Positions 52,087 through 60,892 of a DNA stretch of 64,000 bases are shown here, piece after piece; the first letter of the stretch is position 1; each line of letters begins with the position of its first letter. The notes below the pieces were generated by a model, which was given only the letters and a program-made list of their open reading frames with translations, had not been told where the DNA came from and ran no database searches. Position numbers and translations under genes: made by a program. This DNA comes from Leifsonia sp. ZF2019 (GTDB lineage: Bacteria > Actinomycetota > Actinomycetes > Actinomycetales > Microbacteriaceae): positions 3,968,001-4,032,000 of the forward strand of contig NZ_CP065037.1 in assembly GCF_019924635.1 (NCBI RefSeq). Direction: 5' to 3'.

Positions 52087-53777
52087 GTGGTGGGTCCTTC
52101 CGTGGGGGCGGGAGCGGATGCGGCCGGCGGCGCGGACACGGGCGAAGCGGCGACGGGCACGGCCTCCACCGCCGCCCGCTCGACCGCCAAACCCGCGCTG
52201 TACCGCTCGATGTAGCTCGCGAACCCGGCGACATCGTCGGGGTGCGGCGTGGTCGTCTCGAAGGCGGAGCCGCCGAAGACGTGCCGGTGCAGGTAGTCGT
52301 CGAGGGCGACTCCTCGAGCGGCTTCCTCCCGATAGGCGGCCAGCACCGCGATGCCCCATGCGCCGCCCTCCGACGCGGTGTCGGCGACGGAGACGGGAGC
52401 GTCGAGGGCGCCGGCGAGGAAGCGCTGGGCGACCCCGGCCGTGCGGAACATACCGCCGTGGGCGAACATCCGGTCGAGGGCGACGCCTTCGCCGGCGAGC
52501 ACGCGCATGCCGAGCGCGAGGGTGCCGAAGACCCCGTAGAGCTGCGCGCGCATGAAGTTGCCGAGGGTGAGGCGGCTGTCCGGTGTGCGCAGGACGAGGG
52601 GCCTGCCCTCGGCGAGCCCGGCGATCGGCTCGCCCGCGAGGTGGTTGTACGCGAGCACGCCGCCCGCGTCAGGCTCGCCGGTGAGCGCCTCGCGGAAGAG
52701 GGCGTCGTAAGCGGTGTCCGGGTCGACCGGAGCGCCTGCCGCCGCGGAGAACCGGCCGAACATCCCGACCCAGGCGGCGAGCTCGCTCGCTCCGTTGTTG
52801 CAGTGCACCATCGCGACCGGGTCGCCTGCGGGGGTGGTCACGACGTCGAGCTCGTGATGGACGCGCGCGAGCGGCCGCTCGAGCACGACCATCGCGAAGA
52901 TGCTGGTGCCGGCGCTGACGTTGCCGGTGCGGGGAGCGACCGAGCTGGTCGCCACCATCCCGGTGCCGGCGTCGCCCTCCGGCGGGCACAGCGGGACGCC
53001 GGGCCGGAGGGCGCCCGACGGGTCCAGGAGGGCCGCGCCCTCCGGGGTGAGCGCGCCCGCGTCCTGACCGGCGACGAGCACCTCGGGCAGGATGCGGCGC
53101 AATGTCAGGCGGCCGGCCAGGGCGGGCGCCGCGGCGGCGAGCCGAGCATCGTAGCGTGCGACGAGGCCGGCGTCGTAGTCGCGGGTGGCTGGGTCGATGG
53201 GGAACATGCCGGAGGCGTCGCCCACGCCGAGCGCCCGACGTCCGGTGAGGCGTTCGTGGACGTGACCGGCAAGGGTGGTGAGGTGGTCGAGGTCGGCGAG
53301 GTGGGGTTCCGCGTCGAGGACGGCCTGGTGGAGGTGTGCGATGGACCAGCGCAGCGGGATGTTGACCCCGAGCAGCTCGCTGAGCTCGGCCGCCGCCGGG
53401 CCGGTGCTCGTGTTGCGCCAGGTGCGGAACGGCACGAGCAGCTCGCCGGCGGCGTCGAACGCGAGGTAACCGTGCATCATCGCCGAGATGCCGATCGCGC
53501 CGTAGGTCGTCGGCCGAATGCCGTGCGCCTGCTCCGCGTCGGCGACGAGGGCGGCGTAGGCGGCCCGGACTCCGGACCAGATCGCGTCGAGCGAGTACGT
53601 CCAGACCCCGTCGACGAGCTCGTTCTCCCACTCGTGCGAGCCGACGGCCAGCACCGCGGACGGGTCGTCCGCGTCGATCAGGCAGGCCTTGATCCGCGTC
53701 GAGCCGAACTCGATGCCCAGCGCCGTGCGTCCGTCCCGGATGGCGTCGCGCCCATTCGCGCGCTCGGATGCCGTCAT
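52083..53777 (-). CDS. araB: FGGY-family kinase, L-ribulokinase role
   Basis: The 564-aa protein is an FGGY carbohydrate kinase: N-terminal ALGIEFGSTRIKACLIDADD phosphate loop, GISAMMHGYLAF, and the C-terminal FAHGGMFRTAGVAQRFLAGA. Its place before araD and araA supports L-ribulose phosphorylation, though by sequence it resembles the uncharacterised FGGY group often labelled xylulokinase more than E. coli AraB. The 40-residue C-terminal Ala/Pro tail is unusual. GAGGAA precedes ATG 53777, directly after a perfect operator. Confidence 0.85.
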   Translation of the reverse strand: MTASERANGRDAIRDGRTALGIEFGSTRIKACLIDADDPSAVLAVGSHEWENELVDGVWTYSLDAIWSGVRAAYAALVADAEQAHGIRPTTYGAIGISAMMHGYLAFDAAGELLVPFRTWRNTSTGPAAAELSELLGVNIPLRWSIAHLHQAVLDAEPHLADLDHLTTLAGHVHERLTGRRALGVGDASGMFPIDPATRDYDAGLVARYDARLAAAAPALAGRLTLRRILPEVLVAGQDAGALTPEGAALLDPSGALRPGVPLCPPEGDAGTGMVATSSVAPRTGNVSAGTSIFAMVVLERPLARVHHELDVVTTPAGDPVAMVHCNNGASELAAWVGMFGRFSAAAGAPVDPDTAYDALFREALTGEPDAGGVLAYNHLAGEPIAGLAEGRPLVLRTPDSRLTLGNFMRAQLYGVFGTLALGMRVLAGEGVALDRMFAHGGMFRTAGVAQRFLAGALDAPVSVADTASEGGAWGIAVLAAYREEAARGVALDDYLHRHVFGGSAFETTTPHPDDVAGFASYIERYSAGLAVERAAVEAVPVAASPVSAPPAASAPAPTEGPTT

Positions 53778-53792
53778 CTGTTCCTCACCACT

Positions 53793-53808
53793 TTGTGACC
53801 GGTCACAA
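53793..53808. promoter_or_regulatory. LacI-type operator of the ara operon
   Basis: TTGTGACCGGTCACAA is a perfect 16-bp palindrome 15 nt before the araB start. A probable promoter (TTGACG at 53846-53841 and ATACTG near 53824-53819 on the minus strand, 16-18 bp apart) lies just upstream, so a bound repressor would sit at the transcription start. Confidence 0.8.
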
Positions 53809-53948
53809 CTTGAGTCCAGTATGCGTCCGCTTCCGCCGAACGTCAACTCAGCACCCGACCGATGCGCCACCACAGGGGTCCCATATCGCCGGAAAGGGCT
53901 GGCCTGAGCGGCAGTTTGCGACCCTTCTCTGGCAGGAGGGCAGCGTCG

Positions 53949-54968
53949 CTACGCGGACGCGCGCTCGACCAGCACCGGCGCGACCGGCGCGGCGAAGGCG
54001 ATACCGCCGCCATCCGGGCCGGCTCCCCGGCCCTCGATGAGCGAGACGAGGCGCGCGACGCAGCGGCGGCCCAGCTCGGCGAAGTCCTGGCGGACGGTGG
54101 TGAGGGGAGGGGCGAAGAATGCCGCTTCGGGGATGTCGTCGAACCCGACGACGGCGAGCTCCTCCGGGACGCGACGGCCGGCGCGGCGGGCGGCGTGGAG
54201 CACGCCGAGGGCCATCTGGTCGTTGGATGAGAAGACGGCGGTCACCGACTCGTCGGCGAGCAGGGCGGCGGCGATCTCCGCGCCGGAGGCGGCGGTCCAG
54301 TCACCCTCGCGCGTCACGACGCCGTCCGCCCCGCGCTCGGCGATCTCGGCGAGGAAACCGTCGCGGCGCGCCCGCGCCTCCGTCCAGTCGCCCGGACCGC
54401 ACAGGTGGGCGATGCGCCGGTGGCCGCGGTCGAGCAGGTGGCGGGTGGCGAGGCGCGCGCCCTCGACCTGGTCGACGAACACGCCGTCGTCACCGGCCGC
54501 ACCGGCCCCATGCAGGGTGACCGACGGAACGGCGAGCGACACCGCGGCCATCGCATCCTGCACCCGCTGCTGGGGGGCGATCACGACGATTCCCTCGACG
54601 GCCTGCGCGAGCAGATGGTCCAGGGCCGCCTCGATCGACGGCCGGTCGAGCGCGGACGTGTGCGCGACGGTGACGAAGTAGCCCGCGTCGCGCGCCGCCC
54701 GTTCGACGGCGTCGATGCTGGAGGCCGGACCGAACAGCGAGGACGTGGAGGCGGCGAGCACCCCGATGGTCGTCGACCGCGCCGTCGTGAGCATGCGCGC
54801 GGCCCGGTTCGGCCGGAAGTTGAGGTCGGCCATCGCGGCGAGCACGCGCTCGCGGGTGGCCGGGCGGATGCTGGGGTGGTCGTTCAGCACGCGCGAGACC
54901 GTCTGCCGGGAGACGCCGGCCGCTGCGGCGACCTCCCGCACGCCAGGGGCCCGTCCGCTCTCGGTCAT
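53949..54968 (-). CDS. LacI family repressor, probable arabinose regulator
   Basis: The 339-aa protein has the LacI HTH and hinge (VREVAAAAGVSRQTVSRVLN, then RPNRAARMLTTARSTTIGVL) and a periplasmic-binding-like effector domain (HRRIAHLCGPGDWTEARARR, VVGFDDIPEAAFFAPPLTTV). It lies directly upstream of araB on the same strand, with the operator at 53793-53808 between. TAGGGT lies 6 nt before ATG 54968, so the message is probably leaderless. L-arabinose or a product is the likely inducer. Confidence 0.9.
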   Translation of the reverse strand: MTESGRAPGVREVAAAAGVSRQTVSRVLNDHPSIRPATRERVLAAMADLNFRPNRAARMLTTARSTTIGVLAASTSSLFGPASSIDAVERAARDAGYFVTVAHTSALDRPSIEAALDHLLAQAVEGIVVIAPQQRVQDAMAAVSLAVPSVTLHGAGAAGDDGVFVDQVEGARLATRHLLDRGHRRIAHLCGPGDWTEARARRDGFLAEIAERGADGVVTREGDWTAASGAEIAAALLADESVTAVFSSNDQMALGVLHAARRAGRRVPEELAVVGFDDIPEAAFFAPPLTTVRQDFAELGRRCVARLVSLIEGRGAGPDGGGIAFAAPVAPVLVERASA

Positions 54969-55018
54969 CCCCTCACCCTAATGCGGCGCGAGTACCGCAT
55001 CGCGGGAAGCACCCCCAC

Positions 55019-55068
55019 CGGTCACGACACGCCGCAGCTCCGGCAGAGCCGACGGCGTGTCGTGACCG
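55019..55068. terminator. Hairpin between the F420-reductase-like gene and the LacI gene
   Basis: CGGTCACGACACGCCG (55019-55034) pairs perfectly with 55053-55068 over an 18-nt loop. It starts 14 nt past the stop of the leftward gene at 55082 and is a strong terminator candidate. The TCACGAC arm recalls the family 1 palindromes. Confidence 0.75.
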
Positions 55069-55081
55069 ACGACGCGCGCCG

Positions 55082-55651
55082 CTACGCGACCAGCGCGAAT
55101 CCCGCGGTCCACGACACGCGCTCGGCGGCCGCCAGCGTGATCTGCAGGAAGCCGAGGGACTCGAGCTCGCGCGCACGCTTGAGCGAACCGGCGTCGACGG
55201 CGTTCAGCCCGCCCGCGGTCACGATCCCCGCAAGAGCCGCCTTCGCCGCGTCGTCGTCGCCCGCGATGAGGACCGTCGTGGTCTCCTCGCCGACCGTGCC
55301 GGAGGCGAGGGTCGCGCCGAAGTTGGTGTTGAACGCCTTCAGCACGGTCGCCTCGGGGAGCTTGGCGGCGATCACCGCGGCCGCGGAGCTGTCGGCCGGA
55401 ACCGCCAAGCCGTCGAACGTCGCGAAGTCGACCGGGTTGGTGATGTCGACGACGACCTTGCCCGCCAGTGCGGAGCCGTAGGTGGCGATGACCGCATCCA
55501 CCTCGGGGTAGGGCACCGCGAAGACGACGACCTCGCCGTTCACCGTTCCGCCCTCGCGGCCCAGGTACTCGACGGTGCTGCCGCCGGCGGCAGCCACGCC
55601 GCCGATGGCCTTCGCCATGTTTCCGTTGCCGATGATGCTGACCGTGCTCAT
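55082..55651 (-). CDS. NADPH-dependent F420 reductase-like protein
   Basis: The 189-aa protein has a Rossmann start VSIIGNGNMAKAIGGVAAAG and the family pattern VVVFAVPYPEVDAVIATYG, GKVVVDITNPVDFATFD and VLKAFNTNFGATLASG, typical of F420-dependent NADP reductases. Many such actinobacterial proteins are not proven F420 enzymes. The start at 55651 has AAAGGA 7 nt upstream. It is divergent from a MarR regulator whose probable operators lie in the gap. Confidence 0.87.
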   Translation of the reverse strand: MSTVSIIGNGNMAKAIGGVAAAGGSTVEYLGREGGTVNGEVVVFAVPYPEVDAVIATYGSALAGKVVVDITNPVDFATFDGLAVPADSSAAAVIAAKLPEATVLKAFNTNFGATLASGTVGEETTTVLIAGDDDAAKAALAGIVTAGGLNAVDAGSLKRARELESLGFLQITLAAAERVSWTAGFALVA

Positions 55652-55679
55652 CAGAGTCCTTTCCGGCTGAACGCCGCGA

Positions 55680-55741
55680 TTAGTTGATGCTTCAACTAAC
55701 TTACGACACTTTGGTTGACGCGTCAAGTGTTTTGCTAGAAT
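55680..55741. promoter_or_regulatory. MarR operators and divergent promoter region
   Basis: Two palindromes: TTAGTTGATGCTTCAACTAA (55680-55699, 8-bp arms) and TTGACGCGTCAA (55715-55726, perfect). Both contain TTGA/TCAA halves, so they may bind the same protein. TAGAAT (55736-55741) is the likely -10 of the marR-type gene. Confidence 0.7.
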
Positions 55742-55748
55742 GGCCCGT

Positions 55749-56252
55749 ATGACGACGAACGAGGACCTCGCCGGACGCGAACGCGACGCCTGGCTGGGAC
55801 TCGTCGCGCTCACACAGTTGCTCCCTCCCGTCATCGACGGCCAGCTCTCCCGTGACTCCGCCGCCACGCACTACGAGTTCTTCGTGCTCTCGCGCCTGGC
55901 CGAGTCGCCCCAGCGCCGTATGCGGCTCAGCGCGCTCGCGACCGCGACCAACGCGTCCGTCTCCCGTCTCAGCCACGTGATCACCCGGCTGGAGGCGCGC
56001 GACCTGGTGAAGCGGATGCCGTGCGAGGAGGACGGCCGGGCGACCAACGCCGTGCTCACCGATGCCGGCGCCGAGTTCGTGGCGACAGCGGCGCCCGGCC
56101 ACCTCGACACCGTGCGCTCGCGCGTCCTCGCCGCCCTCACGCCGGAACAGGTGGAGCAGCTGGCGGCGATCTCCGAATCCATCGTCGGCGCCATCGACCC
56201 CGCGCGCCGCCCCAGTGACGCCTGCGCCTCCATCGTCGCTGCGACCTCCTGA
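55749..56252 (+). CDS. MarR family transcriptional regulator
   Basis: The 167-aa protein has the MarR winged helix: YEFFVLSRLAESPQRRMRLS, ALATATNASVSRLSHVITRL, EARDLVKRMPCEEDGRATNA. An ATG at 55740 overlaps the presumed -10 TAGAAT, so ATG 55749, 7 nt after it, is the better (leaderless) start. It probably represses itself and the divergent F420-reductase-like gene. Confidence 0.9.
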   Translation: MTTNEDLAGRERDAWLGLVALTQLLPPVIDGQLSRDSAATHYEFFVLSRLAESPQRRMRLSALATATNASVSRLSHVITRLEARDLVKRMPCEEDGRATNAVLTDAGAEFVATAAPGHLDTVRSRVLAALTPEQVEQLAAISESIVGAIDPARRPSDACASIVAATS

Positions 56253-56290
56253 GCCTCGCCCGCCTCCCGTCCCTCTTCACCCCACAGCCC

Positions 56291-56349
56291 CCGAGTGCGC
56301 AAGAACTCGAGGCGAAGCCGTCGAGGATGCAGAGTGTTCGCGCACTCGA
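56291..56349. repeat. Dispersed intergenic element, family 3, copy 2
   Basis: Starts CCGAGTGCGCAAGAACTCGA and aligns without gaps to 11313-11371. It has CGAGTGCGC near one end and GCGCACTCG at the other, a 9-bp inverted pair forming a long hairpin. It lies between the convergent marR-type and NUDIX genes and could end both transcripts. Confidence 0.65.
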
Positions 56350-56386
56350 CGGCGGGACCGGAAAGGGCCGCGCGGGAGACGGCGGC

Positions 56387-56791
56387 TCAGTCGATGAGGT
56401 CGCGGGCGGCGAGGAGGCGCAGCACCTCGCGGCCGGCAGGCGGGCAGCGATCGGCGTCCGCGGTGGTGACCCAGTGCAGCGCGCCGACCTCGGCGGACGG
56501 TGCGGGCCGGGCGTCGGTGTGCGCACGGAAGACGCGCATGTGGACCATCCGCCCCTCCGCCTGCCCGTGGGCGAGGGTCCGTACCTCGAAGAGTTCCTCG
56601 AGTGCGGCGGGGTCGAGGGTCAGGGCGACCTCCTCGAGCGCCTCCCGCGCCGCCCCCTCGGCCGCCGTCTCGCCCGGGTCGATCTTGCCGCCCGGCATGT
56701 AGTGAACGTCGCGCCCGCGAGCCGTGACCATCAGCACCGTGCGGTCGCGGATGAGCGCGATGGCGGCGACCTGGAGGGGAGGGAGGGTCAT
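56387..56791 (-). CDS. NUDIX hydrolase
   Basis: The 134-aa protein contains the Nudix box GKIDPGETAAEGAAREALEE with the REALEE core intact; the usual final G-U is V-A-L. Such enzymes cleave nucleoside diphosphates linked to another group, using Mg. The substrate is unknown; small size and lack of extra domains fit a housecleaning or MutT-like role. It is divergent from the NTF2-like gene. Confidence 0.9.
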   Translation of the reverse strand: MTLPPLQVAAIALIRDRTVLMVTARGRDVHYMPGGKIDPGETAAEGAAREALEEVALTLDPAALEELFEVRTLAHGQAEGRMVHMRVFRAHTDARPAPSAEVGALHWVTTADADRCPPAGREVLRLLAARDLID

Positions 56792-56847
56792 GCCTCCACG
56801 CTAGGGGATGCGGGTGTCGGGTCGCCGCGCGGTGCCATGCTGGTCGG

Positions 56848-57207
56848 ATGATCAGCGACGACTCCGCCCGCAGCTTCGTCGACCGATGGCTGGCCGACTG
56901 GAACGCACACGACCTCGACGCTCTGCTCGCGCACTACGCGGACGACGTCGTCTTCACCTCGCCCCTCGCCGACCGGCTCCTGCCGGGGAGCGGTGGTGTC
57001 GCCTGGGGCAAGGCGGCGCTTCGGGAGTACTGGACAGCCGGTCTCGCCGCGCTCCCCGACCTGCCCTTCGACGTGCTCGACCGCTACATCGGCGTGGACA
57101 CCCTCGTGATCCGGTATCGCAATCACGCCGGCGGGGTGGTCTGCGAGGTGCTGGAGTTCGCGGGCGACACGATCGTGCGCGGGCACGGGACATACCTGGC
57201 CGCCTGA
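56848..57207 (+). CDS. NTF2-like/SnoaL-fold protein
   Basis: The 119-aa protein starts DSARSFVDRWLADWNAHDLD and has FTSPLADRLLPG, GKAALREYWTAGLAALPDL and a final beta sheet with VRGHGTYLA, the cone-shaped NTF2-like fold. Family members are isomerases, hydrolases or binding proteins; function here is open. CATGCT lies 6 nt before the ATG. Confidence 0.85.
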   Translation: MISDDSARSFVDRWLADWNAHDLDALLAHYADDVVFTSPLADRLLPGSGGVAWGKAALREYWTAGLAALPDLPFDVLDRYIGVDTLVIRYRNHAGGVVCEVLEFAGDTIVRGHGTYLAA

Positions 57208-57226
57208 GCAGCTGCTCCCGGGCGCG

Positions 57227-57991
57227 CTACCGCCGTGACAGCAGCGACGTCACCCGCAGGCGGCCGGAGTGGATCCACACGTCCGAGTACTCGATCGGAC
57301 GCCCGTCGGCGAGGTAGGTCACCTGCTGCAGGTACTGGACGGGCGCGCCGGGCGGCAGCTCGAGCGCGTCCGCGGTGGGCGCGTCCGCCGCCTCCGCCGA
57401 GAAGGTGCGGCGGGCGCTCCCGATCTTGAGCTGGAAGCGGCCCTCCAGCGTGCCGAACAGGCTGGACGACGTGAAGTCGGTGTCCTCGAGGCCCGGGACG
57501 AGGTCGGCGCGGACGTAGTTGGCGAGCAGGGCGACGGGGCCGTCTGCGGTCCGGCGGAGGCGCCGGAGGGTGAGGACCTTGGCCCCGGGAGGGGTGTCGA
57601 GCAGGGCCGCGACGGGCCTCGGCGGCTCGAGCAGCACGCACTCGAGCACGTCGGTCTCGGTCACGATGCCCTGGTTCGCGAAGTCCTCCGAGAGGGTGCT
57701 GAGCTTCTGGGCGATGGAGGGCTCGATGGTGGTCGAGGTGACGAAGGTGCCTTTGCCGCGGATCTGGCGCAGCAGGCCTTCCTCGATGAGCGTGGTGAGG
57801 GCTCGGCGCAGCGTCCCGCGGCTCACGCCGAGGTCGTGCGCCAGCTCGGGCTCGCTCTTCAGCCGGTAGTGGGCCGGCCACTCCCCCGTCGCGATCCGCC
57901 CCCGGATGCGCTCCGAGATCTGCGCGTGGAGGGCGATCGGGGCCTCCCGGTCGACGTCCCCCTCGTCGAACAGCTCCTGGTTCACGGTCAC
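57227..57991 (-). CDS. GntR/HutC family regulator with UTRA domain
   Basis: The 254-aa protein has an N-terminal winged helix (LHAQISERIRGRIATGEWPA, ELAHDLGVSRGTLRRALTTL, IRGKGTFVTS) and a C-terminal UTRA sugar-phosphate-sensing domain (VLTLRRLRRTADGPVALLAN, PIEYSDVWIHSGRLRV). It lies downstream of the ribose operon on the same strand, 68 nt from deoC, and is probably its regulator, perhaps sensing a ribose phosphate. Confidence 0.9.
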   Translation of the reverse strand: MTVNQELFDEGDVDREAPIALHAQISERIRGRIATGEWPAHYRLKSEPELAHDLGVSRGTLRRALTTLIEEGLLRQIRGKGTFVTSTTIEPSIAQKLSTLSEDFANQGIVTETDVLECVLLEPPRPVAALLDTPPGAKVLTLRRLRRTADGPVALLANYVRADLVPGLEDTDFTSSSLFGTLEGRFQLKIGSARRTFSAEAADAPTADALELPPGAPVQYLQQVTYLADGRPIEYSDVWIHSGRLRVTSLLSRR

Positions 57992-58059
57992 CGTCGTGTG
58001 TCCTCCCTGGCGTGCGCCGCCGTCCCGACCTTAGTTCACCGGGACGGCGGCGGCGCTGA

Positions 58060-58770
58060 TCAGTAGCTGGTGGTGTTCTCGTCGCCGGAGTCGCTGATGA
58101 TCGCCAGCCCCGCGCTCGTGCCGAGGAGGCTCGCGCCGGCCTCGAGCAGGGAGAGCGCCTGCGGGTAGCTCTTGATCGATCCGGACGCCTTGACGAGCAC
58201 GCCGTCGCGGGCGAGGCCGACCAGGTAGCGGACGCTCTCCGGGTTGGCCGTCTCGATCTGCCCGCTGGAGGCGTTCTTCAGGTAGGCGACACCGGCCTCC
58301 ATCGACAGCTCGACCGCGGCGCGGCGCTCGTCGGGTGTGAGGAGGGGCAGTTCGAGCATCACCTTGACCGGGAGGCCGGAGGCGCGCACGACACCGGCGA
58401 TGTCGTCGCGGAAGGCGTCGTACATGCCGGACTTCAGCCAGCCGACCTGCACGCCGATGTCGAGCTGGGTGGCGCCGAGGCGGGCGATCGACTCGGCCTC
58501 CGCGGCCTTGCCCGCGCTCGTGGTGACGCCCACGGTCGGGAAGTCGAGCGCGGTGGCGATGCCCACGCCGGTGCCGGCCAGTTCGGCCGCGACGACGTCG
58601 ACCCAGGAGGCCGGGACCATCGCGGCGTTGAAGCCGTGCTCGACCGTCTCACGAGCGTGAGCGACGATCTCGTCGCGCGTGAGCCCGACCTCGATCTTGG
58701 TGTGCTGGATGTACGGGGCGAGCTCGGCCGGGGCGAGGGTCTTCTCGCCGGAGGTCTCGGTGGTGGTCAC
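58060..58770 (-). CDS. deoC: Deoxyribose-phosphate aldolase family protein
   Basis: The 236-aa TIM-barrel protein (GTG start 58770) has YIQHTKIEVGLTRDEIVAHA, FNAAMVPASWVDVV, VMLELPLLTPDE and the Schiff-base segment VLVKASGSIKSY. DeoC splits 2-deoxyribose 5-phosphate to glyceraldehyde 3-phosphate and acetaldehyde. Some positions differ from E. coli DeoC (for example the LxxxDHT start is YIQHTKI), so the natural substrate may be another sugar phosphate handled by this operon. Confidence 0.85.
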   Translation of the reverse strand: MTTTETSGEKTLAPAELAPYIQHTKIEVGLTRDEIVAHARETVEHGFNAAMVPASWVDVVAAELAGTGVGIATALDFPTVGVTTSAGKAAEAESIARLGATQLDIGVQVGWLKSGMYDAFRDDIAGVVRASGLPVKVMLELPLLTPDERRAAVELSMEAGVAYLKNASSGQIETANPESVRYLVGLARDGVLVKASGSIKSYPQALSLLEAGASLLGTSAGLAIISDSGDENTTSY

Positions 58771-58820
58771 GGTTGTTCCTTTCGCATGGACCGCGGGGTG
58801 CGGGAGGGTGGGGCCGGCCG

Positions 58821-59276
58821 TCAGAGACGGTCGGCGTAGTAGGCGGGGGCGACGACGCCGTCCCCGCCGAACCAGCGCGGCACGTCGACGCCGCAGATCA
58901 GGCCGATGTTGCCCCAGGGCTCGAAGGCTCCGGTGCGCACGATGACCTTGGCCTGGGCGGCGACGGGCCCGAGCATGTCGGCGTGGGCGCGGGTGCTGAA
59001 CTCGGCGCCGGCGAACCGGTCGGCGAGCCACTCGTCGAGGCGCGGGTTGTTGCTGACGACGTCGTCGGCACGCACAACGCCCTCCACCACCAGCTCGTCG
59101 GCGATGAGGCCGAGCACGGTGCGCAGGTCGGGCAGGTTCTCGGCGATCGCGAGGTCGATGCGGTGAGCGTCGCGCGGGATGGGGAACCCGGCGTCGACGA
59201 CGAGCAGCAGGTCCGTGTGGCCGAGCGTGGCGAGGGCTCCGCTCAGCTCGGCGTTGAGGATGCCGTTCTTCTTCAT
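58821..59276 (-). CDS. rbsD: D-ribose pyranase
   Basis: The 151-aa protein starts MKKNGILNAELSGALATLGH and ends AYYADRL, with FPIPRDAHRIDLAI and IVRTGAFEPWGNIGLICGVD, all RbsD/FucU family hallmarks. The catalytic His is in the LGHTD segment. It interconverts pyranose and furanose forms of ribose so that RbsK can act. It follows rbsA in the operon. Confidence 0.94.
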   Translation of the reverse strand: MKKNGILNAELSGALATLGHTDLLLVVDAGFPIPRDAHRIDLAIAENLPDLRTVLGLIADELVVEGVVRADDVVSNNPRLDEWLADRFAGAEFSTRAHADMLGPVAAQAKVIVRTGAFEPWGNIGLICGVDVPRWFGGDGVVAPAYYADRL

Positions 59277-59349
59277 GGTCTCTCTTTCGGTGGTCGGGAT
59301 GGTCGAGGCGGGCCGGGATGGTCGAGGGAGTCGGGCCGGCCTGGGTCGC

Positions 59350-60891
59350 TCAGGCGACGGCGGTCGCGGCGGGCACGGCGCCGGTCGCGGCAGCCATGAT
59401 GTTCTCCTCCGTCGCCTCCGCCGTCGGCAGCACGGTCGAGATGCGGCCCTCCGTCATGACGGCGATGCGATCGGTGACGGTGAGCAGCTCCGGGAGGTCG
59501 GACGACGAGCACAGGATGGCGACACCGGCCTCGGCGAGCGCGAACAGCTGCTCGTAGATCTCGGCCTTGGCTCCGACATCCACGCCGCGGGTCGGCTCGT
59601 CGAGGATGAGCACGCGCGGTTCGATCGCGAGCCAGCGCGCGAGCATGGCCTTCTGCTGGTTGCCGCCCGAGAGGTTGACGATGGGCGTCTGGAGCGACGC
59701 CGTCTTCACCGTGAGGGCGGTGGAGAGCCGGCCGGCCTCCGCGTCGAGGGCGCGGCGGCGGACGAGTCCGCCGGTGGTGTGGCGCCCGAGGGTGAGCACG
59801 CCGATGTTGTCGCCGACACCGAGGGAGCTCAGGAGGCCCTGGGCACGGCGCTCGCCTGGCACGAAGCCGAGGCGGCGGCGCACCGACTCTCCCGGAGCGC
59901 GACGGTCGTACGGCGCACCGTCGAGCACGACACGTCCTCCCGTGCCGCGGTCGGCCCCGAAGAGATTGCGGAGCAGTTCGACGCGTCCGCTGTCGGGGAG
60001 GCCTGCGATGCCGAGGATCTCGCCCGGGTGCAGGTCGAAGGAGACGGCGCGGTGCCCGCGGCCGGCGAGCTCCCGCACCGTGAGCACCGGAGCGTCGAGC
60101 GGCTCGGCGCGCACGATGTCCGACCGGCGGGCGACGTCGCCGAGCTCGCGGCCGACCATCGCGGCGACGGCCTGCTCCGGCGTCGTCTCCTCGCGGGTCC
60201 AGGAGGCGACGTGCCGGCCGTCGCGCAGCACCTCGAGCTGGTCGGCGAGCCGGAACACCTCGGGCATGCGGTGCGAGACGTAGAGCAGGGTCGTGCCCTG
60301 TCTCGTGAGCGTGTCCATCAGCGCGAACAGGCGCTCCGACTCCGCCGGGGTCAGCACGGAGGTGGGCTCGTCCAGGATGAGGATGCGGCAGCCGCGGGCG
60401 ATCGATCGCGCCACCACGACCAGCTGCTGCGTGGCCAGGTCGAGACCGCCGACCGCGGCTCCCGGGTCGAGGTCGAGGTCGAGCGTGCGGAGCAGCTCGG
60501 CGGCGCGCTGCCGCATCCGGCGCCGCGACGGGAACCAGCGGCTCCCGGGCTCGACCCCGACCAGGATGTTCTCGGCCACCGTGCGTTCCGGCAGGAGCGA
60601 GAGCTCCTGCGGCACGATCGCCACGCCGTGCTCGGTGAGGAGCGAGTGCGGGTCGAACCGCTGCACCTCCACCCCGTGCACGGTGACGCTCCCGGCGCTC
60701 GGCGGCTGCAGCCCCGCGAGGATCTTGAGGAGGGTGGACTTGCCCGCGCCGTTCTCTCCGAGCAGGGCGGTCACCCGCCCCTCCGGAACCTCCATCGTGA
60801 CGTCGGCCAGCGCGGTGACGGGTCCGAACCGGCGGCTGAGACCGTTGATGCGGATGGCCGGCTCCGCCGCGTCGAGCGTCGGGAGCGTCAT
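59350..60891 (-). CDS. rbsA: Sugar ABC transporter ATP-binding protein
   Basis: The 513-aa protein has two fused ATPase halves, as in RbsA/MglA. The first has Walker A GENGAGKST and Walker B ILILDEPTSVL; the second has the signature NLSGGNQQKAMLARWLAIEP and VLILDEPTRGVD. As in RbsA-type proteins the second Walker A is degenerate. It powers uptake with RbsC and RbsB. Its start lies 1 nt after the rbsB stop. Confidence 0.94.
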   Translation of the reverse strand: MTLPTLDAAEPAIRINGLSRRFGPVTALADVTMEVPEGRVTALLGENGAGKSTLLKILAGLQPPSAGSVTVHGVEVQRFDPHSLLTEHGVAIVPQELSLLPERTVAENILVGVEPGSRWFPSRRRMRQRAAELLRTLDLDLDPGAAVGGLDLATQQLVVVARSIARGCRILILDEPTSVLTPAESERLFALMDTLTRQGTTLLYVSHRMPEVFRLADQLEVLRDGRHVASWTREETTPEQAVAAMVGRELGDVARRSDIVRAEPLDAPVLTVRELAGRGHRAVSFDLHPGEILGIAGLPDSGRVELLRNLFGADRGTGGRVVLDGAPYDRRAPGESVRRRLGFVPGERRAQGLLSSLGVGDNIGVLTLGRHTTGGLVRRRALDAEAGRLSTALTVKTASLQTPIVNLSGGNQQKAMLARWLAIEPRVLILDEPTRGVDVGAKAEIYEQLFALAEAGVAILCSSSDLPELLTVTDRIAVMTEGRISTVLPTAEATEENIMAAATGAVPAATAVA

Positions 60892-60892
60892 G

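Noticed and set aside
53949..53990. Ala/Glu-rich 3' end of the LacI gene read as a separate small ORF
   Set aside because: It is continuous with the LacI effector domain and has no start site.
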